In this document: in pieces, positions 1 through 7,529 of the stretch | Numbering within the stretch: position 1 is the first letter of the stretch | Layout of the letters: each line of letters begins with the position of its first letter | Made by a program: the position numbers and the translations under genes | Notes under the pieces: generated by a model | Seen by the model: the letters and a program-made list of their open reading frames with translations, nothing else | Database searches by the model: none | What the model was told of the DNA's origin: nothing | Source of the DNA: CAZMFZ01 sp046152935 | GTDB taxonomy: Bacteria; Bacteroidota; Bacteroidia; Cytophagales; UBA9547 | Assembly: GCA_046152935.1 (NCBI GenBank) | Contig: JBJXGB010000217.1 | Span: 1-7,696, forward strand | Length of the DNA: 7,696 nucleotides | Reading direction: 5' to 3'

Positions 1-438
1 GATCGTTTGGTAATAAATGTTGCACTTGGCGGCACCTGCATCCGCTTGGGAAATTTAATGAATTCGGAAATCGTGGGTTTGCCGACAGACCAACCTTGGG
101 GTTTCATTTTCAAGCGATTGCTTACTCCCGAAGGCTTGGCGGAAGATTTTGCACGCCATCCATCTCAATTGTATGAAGCCATTTTTTGTTTGTTTTTATT
201 CGCTTTTCTATTAATCATTTATCTACAGAAAAAAGAAAATACCCCTTCTGGCCGAATTTTTGGCTGGTTTATGACATTATTATTCACCCAACGAATATTA
301 GTAGAATTTACCAAAGAAAACCAAGTGGCTTTTGAAAATGCTTTATTGCTCAACATGGGACAAATATTGAGCATTCCGCTGGTTTTGGCTGGTTTATTCA
401 TATTGTACAAAAGCTACACAAAACCTTTGGCAATATAA
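1..438 (+). CDS. lgt: Prolipoprotein diacylglyceryl transferase (Lgt), C-terminal part, 5' end cut by window
   Basis: Lgt is an inner-membrane enzyme that transfers diacylglycerol from phosphatidylglycerol to the lipobox cysteine of preprolipoproteins, the first step of lipoprotein maturation. The reading frame is open from base 1 and gives 145 residues before TAA, so roughly the N-terminal half lies outside the window; the TTG at 7 is internal and not a start. The Lgt signature is clear: IRLGNLMNSE (residues 14-23) corresponds to the family's GRxGNxxN motif, with Arg15 and Asn18 matching the essential Arg and Asn. RHPSQLYEA follows near residues 50-58. RILVEF supplies an Arg98/Glu102 pair spaced like the conserved Arg239/Glu243 of the E. 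coli enzyme, and NMGQILSIP is typical of the last helix. Three hydrophobic stretches (about 60-75, 85-97 and 117-135) fit the C-terminal membrane helices. The glycosyltransferase gene starts 39 bases downstream, so the two may be cotranscribed. Confidence 0.95.
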   Translation, partial: DRLVINVALGGTCIRLGNLMNSEIVGLPTDQPWGFIFKRLLTPEGLAEDFARHPSQLYEAIFCLFLFAFLLIIYLQKKENTPSGRIFGWFMTLLFTQRILVEFTKENQVAFENALLLNMGQILSIPLVLAGLFILYKSYTKPLAI

Positions 439-477
439 TTTTCAGATTACTACCACTACATTATTATTTTATTTGGC

Positions 478-1641
478 ATGAAGCGTGTAATCATTTCTGT
501 AACATCCGATTTAGTGACAGACCAAAGGGTGCACAAAGTAGCATTATCTCTTCATAATCAAGGCTTTAAAGTCACTTTGTTTGGGCGAAAATTGGCGCAA
601 AGCAAATCTTTAGAACAGCGTGTTTATAAAACCAAACGCACCAAATTACTGTTTGAAAAAGGCTTCCTATTTTATGCCAACTACAATTTTCGCCTGTTTT
701 TTTACCTACTTACTCACAAAGCAGATATTTTTCTTGCCAATGATTTAGACACCCTTCCTGCCAACTTTTGGGCATCGAAAATATCGAAAACCAAGCTTAT
801 TTTCGATAGCCACGAATATTTTACTGGTGTGCCAGAATTGCTAAACAGAAATAGGGTTAGAAATATTTGGAAGGGATTGGAACGCTATATTTTGCCACGA
901 ATTAAGACTATCTATACTGTAAATGACTCAATAGCAGCCATTTACAGAAAGGAATACAACAAAGAAATACATGTGGTACGAAATATGCCATTTGCTGTTC
1001 AGCCGCAATATAAAGAAGACCAAGATGATTTTGGCATTATTCCTGCCAGCCATTCAGAAACAGCCGTAGTGTTAAATCTTATTTACGAAACTTTAAAAAC
1101 AGAAAAGCGAAAAATAATAATTTACCAAGGAGCTATCAATAAAGACCGCGGCATTGAAGAAATGATCGAAGCCATGCAATGGGTCGAAAATGCCGTTTTC
1201 TTGCTTATTGGCACAGGCGATTTGTATAAAAAAATCAAAAATCAGGTAAAAAAACTGGCTTATAATGATAAAATAGTAATGCCTGGGTCTATTCCAATGC
1301 AATATTTATCCGCATTTACGCAGTTGGCCGATTTGGGCATTTCTTTAGAGAAACCCACCAATATTAATTATCAATTTGCATCACCAAATAAAGTAGTCGA
1401 TTATATCCATTCCAATGTGCCCGTTTTGGCAACTCGCTTGGTCGAGATCGAGAAGATTGTAAGCAACTACCAAGTTGGCGACTTTATCGAAAGTCACCAT
1501 CCTACCCATATTGTGCTGAAAATCAATTCTTTACTCAACAACGAAACGCAAATGAACAGGTGGAAAAACAATTGCAAAACGGCTGCAAAAGTGCTTACTT
1601 GGGAAAATGAAGAAAAGGTTTTGCTCGAACTTTTCAAATAG
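478..1641 (+). CDS. GT-B fold glycosyltransferase, family 4-like
   Basis: This 387-residue protein is a probable nucleotide-sugar-dependent glycosyltransferase; donor and acceptor cannot be read from the sequence. The N-terminal Rossmann-like domain (about 1-175) opens with RVIISVTSDLVTDQRVHK and contains DSHEYF at 110-115, a pattern common in Bacteroidota GT4 proteins. The C-terminal domain (about 212-387) begins with IIIYQGAINKDRGIEEMIEAM, followed by LLIGTGD (242-248). The donor-binding segment SPNKVVDYIHSNVPVLAT (302-319) has Asp308 where many relatives have the second Glu of the EX7E motif. A charged linker of about 35 residues (178-212) joins the domains. There is no signal peptide or membrane helix, so it should act in the cytosol or at the inner face of the membrane, perhaps in envelope polysaccharide or glycolipid synthesis (inference). 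The ATG at 478 follows an AT-rich stretch without a Shine-Dalgarno sequence. No sugar-pathway neighbours are visible to narrow the role. Confidence 0.88.
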   Translation: MKRVIISVTSDLVTDQRVHKVALSLHNQGFKVTLFGRKLAQSKSLEQRVYKTKRTKLLFEKGFLFYANYNFRLFFYLLTHKADIFLANDLDTLPANFWASKISKTKLIFDSHEYFTGVPELLNRNRVRNIWKGLERYILPRIKTIYTVNDSIAAIYRKEYNKEIHVVRNMPFAVQPQYKEDQDDFGIIPASHSETAVVLNLIYETLKTEKRKIIIYQGAINKDRGIEEMIEAMQWVENAVFLLIGTGDLYKKIKNQVKKLAYNDKIVMPGSIPMQYLSAFTQLADLGISLEKPTNINYQFASPNKVVDYIHSNVPVLATRLVEIEKIVSNYQVGDFIESHHPTHIVLKINSLLNNETQMNRWKNNCKTAAKVLTWENEEKVLLELFK

Positions 1642-1673
1642 TTTTAAAAAATACGCTGAATCCACTATTTTTG
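1642..1673 (+). promoter_or_regulatory. Bacteroidota-type promoter for def
   Basis: TATTTTTG at 1666-1673 matches the Bacteroidota -7 element TAnnTTTG exactly and is followed by CAGCC, a context often seen after such boxes. TTTT at 1642-1645, next to the glycosyltransferase stop codon, could serve as a weak -33 element (consensus TTTG or TTG) at a 20-base spacing. Transcription would start near 1680 and leave a leader of about 55 bases before the def ATG at 1737. The box overlaps the TTG at 1671 that would otherwise extend the def frame, which argues against that longer start. Confidence 0.6.
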
Positions 1674-1736
1674 CAGCCGATTCTCAATTGCAATCGCGAA
1701 ATTCCTCGAAAATTTACCATCAACAGTCTCAAATCA

Positions 1737-2297
1737 ATGATTTTGCCAATAATTGCTTACGGTGACCCTATTTTGAAAAGGGTTTCGCAAGAAATCTCCA
1801 AAGACCATCCCGATTTATTAGAATTTATTGCCAATATGTTTGAAACCATGCTTTTGGCCAATGGTGTAGGCTTGGCAGCCCCTCAACTTGGCAAAAATAT
1901 CCGCCTATTTGTGGTAGATGGCTCCGCCCTTGACGAATTGAAAAACAGTGGCTTTCGCAAAATTTTTATCAATGCCTACATTATTTCTCAAGAAGGCGAA
2001 AGCTGGGAGTATGAAGAGGGTTGCTTGAGCATTCCTGGCGTTCGTGAAAAAATAATGCGACCTGCAAAAATAAAAATAAAATATGTTGATGAAAATTTTG
2101 AAGAAAAGGTAGAAGATTTTGAAGGCATTCCTGCCAGAATTATCCAACACGAACACGATCATTTAGATGGGAAGCTATTTATCGATTACCTTTCTCCGCT
2201 GAAAAGACAGTTGATAAAAGGTAAGCTTGGGAAAATAAGCAAAGGCATTACCGATGCAGAATACAAGATGAAATTTCCGATTGGTGGCAAGCGCTAA
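1737..2297 (+). CDS. def: Peptide deformylase
   Basis: This metalloenzyme removes the N-terminal formyl group from nascent proteins at the ribosome, before methionine removal. The 186-residue length is normal for the family. All three signature motifs are intact: GVGLAAPQ (43-50, GxGxAAxQ), EGCLS (94-98, with metal-ligand Cys96) and QHEHDHLDG (137-145), where His138 and His142 are metal ligands and Glu139 is the catalytic acid/base. The N-terminus MILPIIAYGDPIL is typical of Bacteroidota deformylases, so I chose the ATG at 1737. An in-frame TTG at 1671 would add 22 residues with no family resemblance and lies inside the predicted promoter box. The gene starts 95 bases after the glycosyltransferase and has its own promoter. 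A lysine-rich C-terminal tail (about 156-186) follows the catalytic helix, as in many relatives. Nothing suggests loss of function. Confidence 0.96.
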   Translation: MILPIIAYGDPILKRVSQEISKDHPDLLEFIANMFETMLLANGVGLAAPQLGKNIRLFVVDGSALDELKNSGFRKIFINAYIISQEGESWEYEEGCLSIPGVREKIMRPAKIKIKYVDENFEEKVEDFEGIPARIIQHEHDHLDGKLFIDYLSPLKRQLIKGKLGKISKGITDAEYKMKFPIGGKR

Positions 2298-2322
2298 AAA
2301 CCAAGGATTTTTGGCGATTCGG

Positions 2323-2369
2323 CACCAAAGATTATATTATTTGCATGGTTTTGGGTGGCTCTTTTTTTT
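2323..2369 (+). terminator. Weak candidate intrinsic terminator after def
   Basis: CACCAAAG (2323-2330) can pair with TTTTGGGTG (2349-2357), with one bulged G and one G-T pair, around an 18-base loop. Eight T residues follow at 2362-2369. The position, 25 bases after the def stop, suits a terminator, but the large loop, the bulge and the four bases between stem and T-run make this only a possibility. Confidence 0.3.
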
Positions 2370-2556
2370 GCTAGTTTCTTTAATTATTCTATTTTAGCTT
2401 CCTTTTTTTCAATCTATCAGAAATAAAATTGCAACTATTTTTCTACTGCAATATATCAATTGGAATGCAATAACGAATAAAATTGTATTTATCAAATTAT
2501 TATTTTAATTATTCCCACAAAATAATATAGAAAGTTTCTAAATACCTTAAATACCA

Positions 2557-2588
2557 TTTCATTTTTTACTGGTTTTTTCCTATATTTG
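2557..2588 (+). promoter_or_regulatory. Bacteroidota-type promoter for gltB
   Basis: TATATTTG at 2581-2588 matches the -7 consensus TAnnTTTG exactly. TTTC at 2557-2560 is a three-of-four match to a TTTG -33 element at 20-base spacing. Transcription would begin near 2595, giving a gltB leader of about 115 bases that carries the inverted repeat at 2615-2664. It is the only exact match to this motif that I found in the gap. Confidence 0.55.
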
Positions 2589-2614
2589 GAAACTCGGCTT
2601 TAAAAACGAGCGCT

Positions 2615-2664
2615 TTGGTTTAATAAGTTGGTTTGTTTCAGAACGGCAATAAGTATTAAACCGA
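2615..2664. repeat. Inverted repeat in the gltB leader
   Basis: GGTTTAATA (2617-2625) and TATTAAACC (2654-2662) are exact reverse complements separated by 28 bases. Allowing one G-T pair the stem extends to 11 pairs (2615-2625 with 2654-2664). A smaller stem, CTCG (2593-2596) with CGAG (2607-2610), lies just upstream at the expected transcript start. The repeat falls between the promoter and the start codon, so it could be a regulator binding site or an RNA leader hairpin. No known operator is recognised. Confidence 0.45.
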
Positions 2665-2711
2665 TCTTCTAGTATTTTCTTTTAATTATTCAAAAAGTCC
2701 TATTTGTAGCA

Positions 2712-5700
2712 ATGACAAATGAAGTAAACAATGGTCTGTACGATGCTCGATTTGAGCACGATGCTTGTGGTATTGGTTTTGTAGCCAATTTGAAAGGTCG
2801 AAAATCGCACAAAATTGTTAAAGATGCCCTACACATGCTTACCAGAATGTACCACCGTGGTGCGTGTGGTTGTGAAACCAATACGGGCGATGGAGCTGGT
2901 ATTTTGGTGCAAATGCCACATGAGTTTCTATTGAACGAGTGTTTGAAACTAGGCATAAAACTTCCCGCATTTGGCAGGTATGGCGTAGGAATGGTTTTTT
3001 TTCCTGCCGATGAAAAATTAAGAGAAGAATGCAGAGAAATACTAAATAGATATGTGGAGAAGTTAGGCATGTCGCTTTTGGGCTACAGAGAAGTGCCAAG
3101 CGAGCCCAATGTAGCCGATATTGGCCCTACGGCTGTGTCTGCCGAGCCCAAAATAGAGCAGGTATTCGTGAAATGCCACGATGATATGAACAATCTTGAG
3201 GATTTTGAACGCAAACTTTTTGTGTTGAGAAATTATGTATCGCGATTGGTGAAGGAATCTGTGCAAAAAGCGGCAAAAGATTTTTATGTGGCCACCATGT
3301 CGTACAAAACACTAGTTTACAAAGGCCAATTGACTACCAATCAGGTAGAGCCTTATTTTCCCGATTTGCAAAATCCAGATTTCACCTCGGCCTTTGCGGT
3401 AGTGCATTCTCGCTTTTCAACCAATACTTTTCCATCTTGGAAATTGGCACAACCATTCAGATACATAGCCCACAATGGTGAAATAAATACAGTAAGAGGA
3501 AATATAAATTGGATAAAAGCCAATGAACCCGTAATGGATTCTATGCTTTTTAGCAAAGAGGAGTTTGAAATGTTGTTGCCTATTTGCGATGAATCTGCCT
3601 CAGATTCGGCCAATTTAGATAATGTAGTAGAGTTATTGACTCTAAATGGTCGCTCTTTGCCACACGTAATGATGATGTTGATACCAGAAGCTTGGGATGG
3701 AAACGAGCAAATGGATGACGAGAAAAAGGCCTTTTACGAATACCACGCGTCAATTATGGAACCTTGGGATGGCCCAGCTTCTATTTCATTTACCGATGGC
3801 AAAATAGTGGGTGCAACCCTTGATAGAAATGGATTGCGACCATCTCGCTACACTTTGTTAGATGACGATACTTTAATAATGGCGTCTGAAGCTGGTGTAA
3901 TTGAAGTTGATCCATCGAAAGTAATTGCCAAAGGTCGCTTGCAGCCTGGCAAAATGTTTGTTGCCGATTTGGAGCAAGGTCGCATAATTTCAGATGAAGA
4001 ATTAAAAAAAGGAATTTGTTCATTAAAACCATATAGAGAATGGTTGAATAAATACAAGATAGATTTAAAAGAATTGCCAGCAGCACATCGCACATATTTA
4101 CCTATCGAGGGCGATTTGTTGTTGAAGAAACAATTGGCATTTGGCTATACTAGTGAAGATTTGCGTATGATAATTGCTCCGATGGCAGAAGATGGCAAAG
4201 AACCCGTAAGCTCGATGGGGCAAGATACGCCTTTGGCCATACTTTCCGATCAGGCACAGCATCTTTCTAGTTATTTTCAACAATTATTTGCACAAGTTAC
4301 CAATCCACCAATCGACCCTATTCGAGAGCGAATGGTGATGTCGTTGGTGAGCTATATAGGTGGCGTGTCAAATTTGCTTGAAGAATCTCCACAGCATTGC
4401 CACATCGTAGGTTTGAAACAACCTGTATTGACCAATAAAGATTTGGAGAGATTGCGATACATGGATCATGCCCATTTCCAAACCAAAACCATTCCTATAG
4501 TATTTTTCTGCCAAGATTATAAAAAAGGAGGCTTAGAGAAATCATTAGATCGTATATGTCAATATGCTGCCGATGCTGTAGAAGATGGCTACGAAATTAT
4601 TTTATTATCAGACAGAGGGATTGATAGCGACCACGCACCTATTCCTTCACTTTTGGCCACGGCTGCTGTTCACCATCATTTGATTAGAAAAGGCTTGCGA
4701 TCGAAAGTAGGCTTGATCGTTGAAGCTGGCGATGTGTGGGAAACCCATCATTTTGCTAGTTTGATCGGCTACGGTGCTTCGGCCGTCAATCCTTATTTGG
4801 CATTTGAAACCATCAATGGTTTGAGGGTCGAAAATGTGATAAAAAGCGATTTGTCTGAAGATAAAATGCAATACAATTTCACAAAAGCCGTGGGAGACGG
4901 ATTGTTGAAGATAATGTCTAAAATGGGAATTTCTACCTTACAATCATACACTGGGGCTCAAATATTTGAAGCCCTTGGGTTGAATAAAAAAGTAGTAGAG
5001 AAATATTTTACAGGCACTGTATCTCGCATTGGGGGATTGGATATGGATGGCATTGCCAAAGAAGCCCTTTTGAAACACAGCTTGGCATTTCCAGAAAAAG
5101 AAATACCAAATTCAAAACTAGAAGTTGGCGGCTATTACCAATGGAAAAGAAGAGGCGAAGCCCATTTATTCAACCCAGATTCTATTCATTTGCTACAATT
5201 ATCGACCAAAAAAGGCGATTACGGCATATTTAAAAAGTTTACCAAAGTAATAAACGAACAAAATAAAAAAGCAATTACACTTCGCAGCCTTTTAAGATTT
5301 AAGCAAGGCAAATCGGTGGCGATCGAAGAAGTAGAATCGATTGAAGATATAATGAAGCGATTTGCGACTGGAGCCATGTCTTTTGGTTCGATTTCGCATG
5401 AGGCACATTCAACCTTAGCCATTGCCATGAATCGCATTGGTGGAAAAAGTAATACTGGCGAAGGAGGCGAAGATGAAATGCGCTTTACACCAATGGCAAA
5501 TGGCGATTCTATGCGTTCGGCCATCAAACAAGTAGCTTCTGCTCGTTTTGGCGTTACGGCTATGTATTTGACCAATGCCGATGAATTGCAGATAAAAATG
5601 GCTCAAGGTGCAAAACCAGGCGAAGGCGGTCAATTGCCAGGCCATAAAGTGGATGAGTGGATAGGGAGAGTACGCCATGCTACGCCAGGTGTTGGCCTTA

Positions 5701-7256
5701 TTTCACCACCTCCACACCACGATATTTATTCGATTGAAGATTTAGCTCAGCTCATTTCTGATTTGAAAAATGCCAATAGAGATGCCAGAATTAGTGTAAA
5801 GTTGGTTTCAGAAGCAGGCGTAGGCACGATTGCTGCTGGTGTTGCCAAAGCGAAATCAGATCATATTCTCATTGCTGGCCACGATGGCGGTACTGGTGCA
5901 TCGCCTATCAGTTCTATTCGACATGCAGGCTTGCCTTGGGAATTGGGTTTGGCAGAGGCCCATCAAACATTGGTGAAAAACAAATTGCGTAGCCGCGTGT
6001 ATGTGCAAGCCGATGGACAAATGCGTACAGGAAAAGACATTGCCATTGCCACGCTTTTAGGTGCAGAAGAATGGGGCGTAGCTACCGCAGCTTTGGTTGT
6101 TGAGGGTTGTATAATGATGAGAAAATGCCACTTGAACACTTGCCCAGTAGGCGTAGCTACCCAAGATGAAGAATTGAGAAAAAGATTTACTGGCAACCCC
6201 GATCATGTAGTGAATTTTTTCAACTTCTTAGCCCAAGATTTGAGAGAAGTAATGGCAGAACTTGGTTTTAGAACCATAAATGAAATGGTAGGTCGTACAG
6301 ATATGCTCGAAATGCGACCAGATATTGAACATTGGAAATACAAAAATGTAGATTTATCGGCTGTGCTTTTCAAACAAGAAGATGGCGCTGAAGCTGGCTT
6401 GTATCGCACGGAAGCGCAAGACCATGGCATAAAAGACCAAATAGATTGGAAATTTATTGAGGCCGCAAAATCGGCATTAGCCACAGGCGCGAAAGTACGT
6501 GCAGAATTTGCAGTGCAAAACACCGACCGGTCGATAGGCACAATATTATCAAATGAAATCACTAAAAAGTACAAAGCCATTGGCCTTCCGAAAGATACCA
6601 TTCATTTGAAATTGAAGGGGTCGGCTGGCCAAAGCATGGGTGCATTCAACTGTTCGGGTGTTACTTTAGAGCTTGAAGGCGAAGCAAACGATTATTTTGG
6701 CAAAGGCTTGTCGGGTGCCCAAATGATACTGTATCCTGATAAAAAAGCCAACTTTAACCCAAGTAATAATATTATTGTAGGCAATGTGGCATTTTATGGA
6801 GCCACTTCTGGCGAGGCGTATATTAGGGGAATGGCTGGCGAACGCTTTTGTGTGCGAAATTCGGGTGCAACTGCTGTAGTGGAGGGCGTAGGCGACCATG
6901 GTTGTGAATATATGACTGGCGGCAATGCCATTATTTTGGGCGAAACTGGCAGAAATTTCGCAGCTGGCATGAGTGGTGGCTTGGCTTTTGTATACGACCC
7001 AAAATCAAATTTCGCAATCAAATGCAATATGGAAATGGTAGCCCTCGACCCTATTGACGATGAAGACTTGGTTTTCTTAAAGCGAATGATCAAAAATCAT
7101 TTTGATTTCACAGGCTCTGACGTGGCAGAAAATATCCTAGCCAACTGGAATTTGGAAATTGCACATTTCGTAAAAGTATTTCCAAAAGATTACAAGGCGG
7201 TTTTGGCAAAACGAAAAGCTAGCAAAGCCACGGAAAAGAAGGTAGAATTAGTCTAA
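2712..7256 (+). CDS. gltB: Glutamate synthase (NADPH) large (alpha) subunit
   Basis: GltB makes glutamate: it hydrolyses glutamine, channels the ammonia to 2-oxoglutarate and reduces the product with electrons from NADPH delivered by GltD. The 1514 residues are normal for bacterial GltB. Domains in order: a class II glutamine amidotransferase (about 19-430), a central domain (about 470-760), the FMN-binding synthase domain (about 820-1210) and a C-terminal GXGXG beta-helix domain (about 1260-1460). The nucleophile is Cys19 in DACGIGF, so an 18-residue propeptide should be removed. YHRGA (47-51) and TGDGAGI (58-64) support the amidotransferase assignment. GAMSFGSISHEAH (887-899) and KPGEGGQLPGHKV (968-980) mark the synthase site. 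Cys1133, Cys1139 and Cys1144 (C-x5-C-x4-C) are the 3Fe-4S ligands. Repeated G-rich turns at 1303-1425 form the last domain. The ATG at 2712 suits the propeptide length. gltD follows after an unusual 382-base gap. No frameshift or missing key residue is seen. Confidence 0.98.
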   Translation: MTNEVNNGLYDARFEHDACGIGFVANLKGRKSHKIVKDALHMLTRMYHRGACGCETNTGDGAGILVQMPHEFLLNECLKLGIKLPAFGRYGVGMVFFPADEKLREECREILNRYVEKLGMSLLGYREVPSEPNVADIGPTAVSAEPKIEQVFVKCHDDMNNLEDFERKLFVLRNYVSRLVKESVQKAAKDFYVATMSYKTLVYKGQLTTNQVEPYFPDLQNPDFTSAFAVVHSRFSTNTFPSWKLAQPFRYIAHNGEINTVRGNINWIKANEPVMDSMLFSKEEFEMLLPICDESASDSANLDNVVELLTLNGRSLPHVMMMLIPEAWDGNEQMDDEKKAFYEYHASIMEPWDGPASISFTDGKIVGATLDRNGLRPSRYTLLDDDTLIMASEAGVIEVDPSKVIAKGRLQPGKMFVADLEQGRIISDEELKKGICSLKPYREWLNKYKIDLKELPAAHRTYLPIEGDLLLKKQLAFGYTSEDLRMIIAPMAEDGKEPVSSMGQDTPLAILSDQAQHLSSYFQQLFAQVTNPPIDPIRERMVMSLVSYIGGVSNLLEESPQHCHIVGLKQPVLTNKDLERLRYMDHAHFQTKTIPIVFFCQDYKKGGLEKSLDRICQYAADAVEDGYEIILLSDRGIDSDHAPIPSLLATAAVHHHLIRKGLRSKVGLIVEAGDVWETHHFASLIGYGASAVNPYLAFETINGLRVENVIKSDLSEDKMQYNFTKAVGDGLLKIMSKMGISTLQSYTGAQIFEALGLNKKVVEKYFTGTVSRIGGLDMDGIAKEALLKHSLAFPEKEIPNSKLEVGGYYQWKRRGEAHLFNPDSIHLLQLSTKKGDYGIFKKFTKVINEQNKKAITLRSLLRFKQGKSVAIEEVESIEDIMKRFATGAMSFGSISHEAHSTLAIAMNRIGGKSNTGEGGEDEMRFTPMANGDSMRSAIKQVASARFGVTAMYLTNADELQIKMAQGAKPGEGGQLPGHKVDEWIGRVRHATPGVGLISPPPHHDIYSIEDLAQLISDLKNANRDARISVKLVSEAGVGTIAAGVAKAKSDHILIAGHDGGTGASPISSIRHAGLPWELGLAEAHQTLVKNKLRSRVYVQADGQMRTGKDIAIATLLGAEEWGVATAALVVEGCIMMRKCHLNTCPVGVATQDEELRKRFTGNPDHVVNFFNFLAQDLREVMAELGFRTINEMVGRTDMLEMRPDIEHWKYKNVDLSAVLFKQEDGAEAGLYRTEAQDHGIKDQIDWKFIEAAKSALATGAKVRAEFAVQNTDRSIGTILSNEITKKYKAIGLPKDTIHLKLKGSAGQSMGAFNCSGVTLELEGEANDYFGKGLSGAQMILYPDKKANFNPSNNIIVGNVAFYGATSGEAYIRGMAGERFCVRNSGATAVVEGVGDHGCEYMTGGNAIILGETGRNFAAGMSGGLAFVYDPKSNFAIKCNMEMVALDPIDDEDLVFLKRMIKNHFDFTGSDVAENILANWNLEIAHFVKVFPKDYKAVLAKRKASKATEKKVELV

Positions 7257-7260
7257 AAAA

Positions 7261-7280
7261 TTGGCTACGAATATAGCCAA
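7261..7280. repeat. Short hairpin just after the gltB stop codon
   Basis: TTGGCTA (7261-7267) and TAGCCAA (7274-7280) are exact reverse complements around a six-base loop, starting four bases after the gltB stop. No T-run follows on the + strand, so it is not a classical intrinsic terminator for gltB. It could stabilise or mark the 3' end of the gltB message. Reading the other way, the A-run at 7255-7260 becomes a T-run, but no gene on the minus strand would use it. Confidence 0.5.
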
Positions 7281-7303
7281 AATGCACTGTGTGGTTGTGG
7301 GTT

Positions 7304-7391
7304 TTGTAGATAAAATTGCCAATTTACAAGTCATATTTAACGACTTTCTTTATAAAGTTGGTAATTTTGTAAAGAAAATCGGCAACTTTAT
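7304..7391. repeat. AT-rich inverted repeats, possible second repeat family
   Basis: Three stems lie here. TTGTA (7304-7308) pairs with TACAA (7325-7329), extendable by three pairs. AAGTC (7328-7332) pairs with GACTT (7342-7346). A compound hairpin has ATAAAGTTG (7352-7360) with CAACTTTAT (7383-7391) outside, and ATTTT (7364-7368) with AAAAT (7375-7379) inside around a six-base loop. A loose 15-base motif near AAAATTnnCAACTTT recurs forward at 7312-7326 and 7375-7389, more weakly at 7333-7347, and in reverse at 7354-7368, so these may be diverged copies of one unit. In DNA this AT-rich, some chance pairing is expected; the nine-pair outer stem is the strongest part. Confidence 0.45.
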
Positions 7392-7417
7392 TTACATATT
7401 CGGGTATTTGGTTGGTG

Positions 7418-7441
7418 GTGTCGGGAGTTCCCTCCCGACAC
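7418..7441. repeat. Hairpin unit 1 (10-4-10)
   Basis: GTGTCGGGAG (7418-7427) and CTCCCGACAC (7432-7441) pair perfectly around the loop TTCC. A copy of the unit-3-like left arm, TTGGTTGGTG, abuts it on the left at 7408-7417. Only four Ts follow (7443-7446), so terminator activity is doubtful. Confidence 0.85.
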
Positions 7442-7457
7442 ATTTTGACGAATAACA

Positions 7458-7481
7458 CTGTCAGGTGGAAACACCTGACAG
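7458..7481. repeat. Hairpin unit 2 (10-4-10, GAAA loop)
   Basis: CTGTCAGGTG (7458-7467) and CACCTGACAG (7472-7481) pair perfectly. The loop is GAAA, a GNRA-type tetraloop that is especially stable in RNA on the + strand. The left arm matches unit 1 at seven of ten positions. Confidence 0.87.
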
Positions 7482-7499
7482 CACCGAAACCTTCTTGCC

Positions 7500-7523
7500 T
7501 CGGTTGGTGTTTTCACAAACCGA
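7500..7523. repeat. Hairpin unit 3 (10-4-10, one mismatch)
   Basis: TCGGTTGGTG (7500-7509) and CACAAACCGA (7514-7523) pair at nine of ten positions around a TTTT loop; the exception is G7506 opposite A7517. Its right arm can instead pair with GGTTTGTGA at 7531-7539, so two folds compete. Confidence 0.75.
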
Positions 7524-7529
7524 AATGCA

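Larger units (their letters stand above)
2298..2711. other. AT-rich intergenic region between def and gltB
   Basis: This 414-base gap holds no coding frame that I can support. It contains an imperfect stem with a T-run after def (2323-2369), then a strongly AT-rich stretch (about 2370-2560) with no structure I can defend. The gltB promoter box (2581-2588) and a leader with inverted repeats (2593-2664) complete it. I see no tRNA or other recognisable RNA gene. Confidence 0.7.

Noticed and set aside
6203..6601. Long minus strand frames opposite gltB, such as this 132-codon one and those at 2690-3070 and 5219-5575
   Set aside because: They lie opposite a fully conserved gltB frame and their translations are low-complexity, serine- and phenylalanine-rich shadows.
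7362..7369. TAATTTTG, an exact TAnnTTTG match that could be a separate gltD promoter
   Set aside because: It lies in very AT-rich repeat DNA, where chance matches are likely, and has no upstream -33 element.
7418..7446. Intrinsic terminator at hairpin unit 1
   Set aside because: The stem is strong, but only four Ts follow, after CA, and the same shape recurs three more times without any T-run.
7261..7455. A 64-codon + strand frame starting at TTG after gltB
   Set aside because: It begins on a hairpin arm, crosses two different repeat types, resembles no protein family and has no start context.
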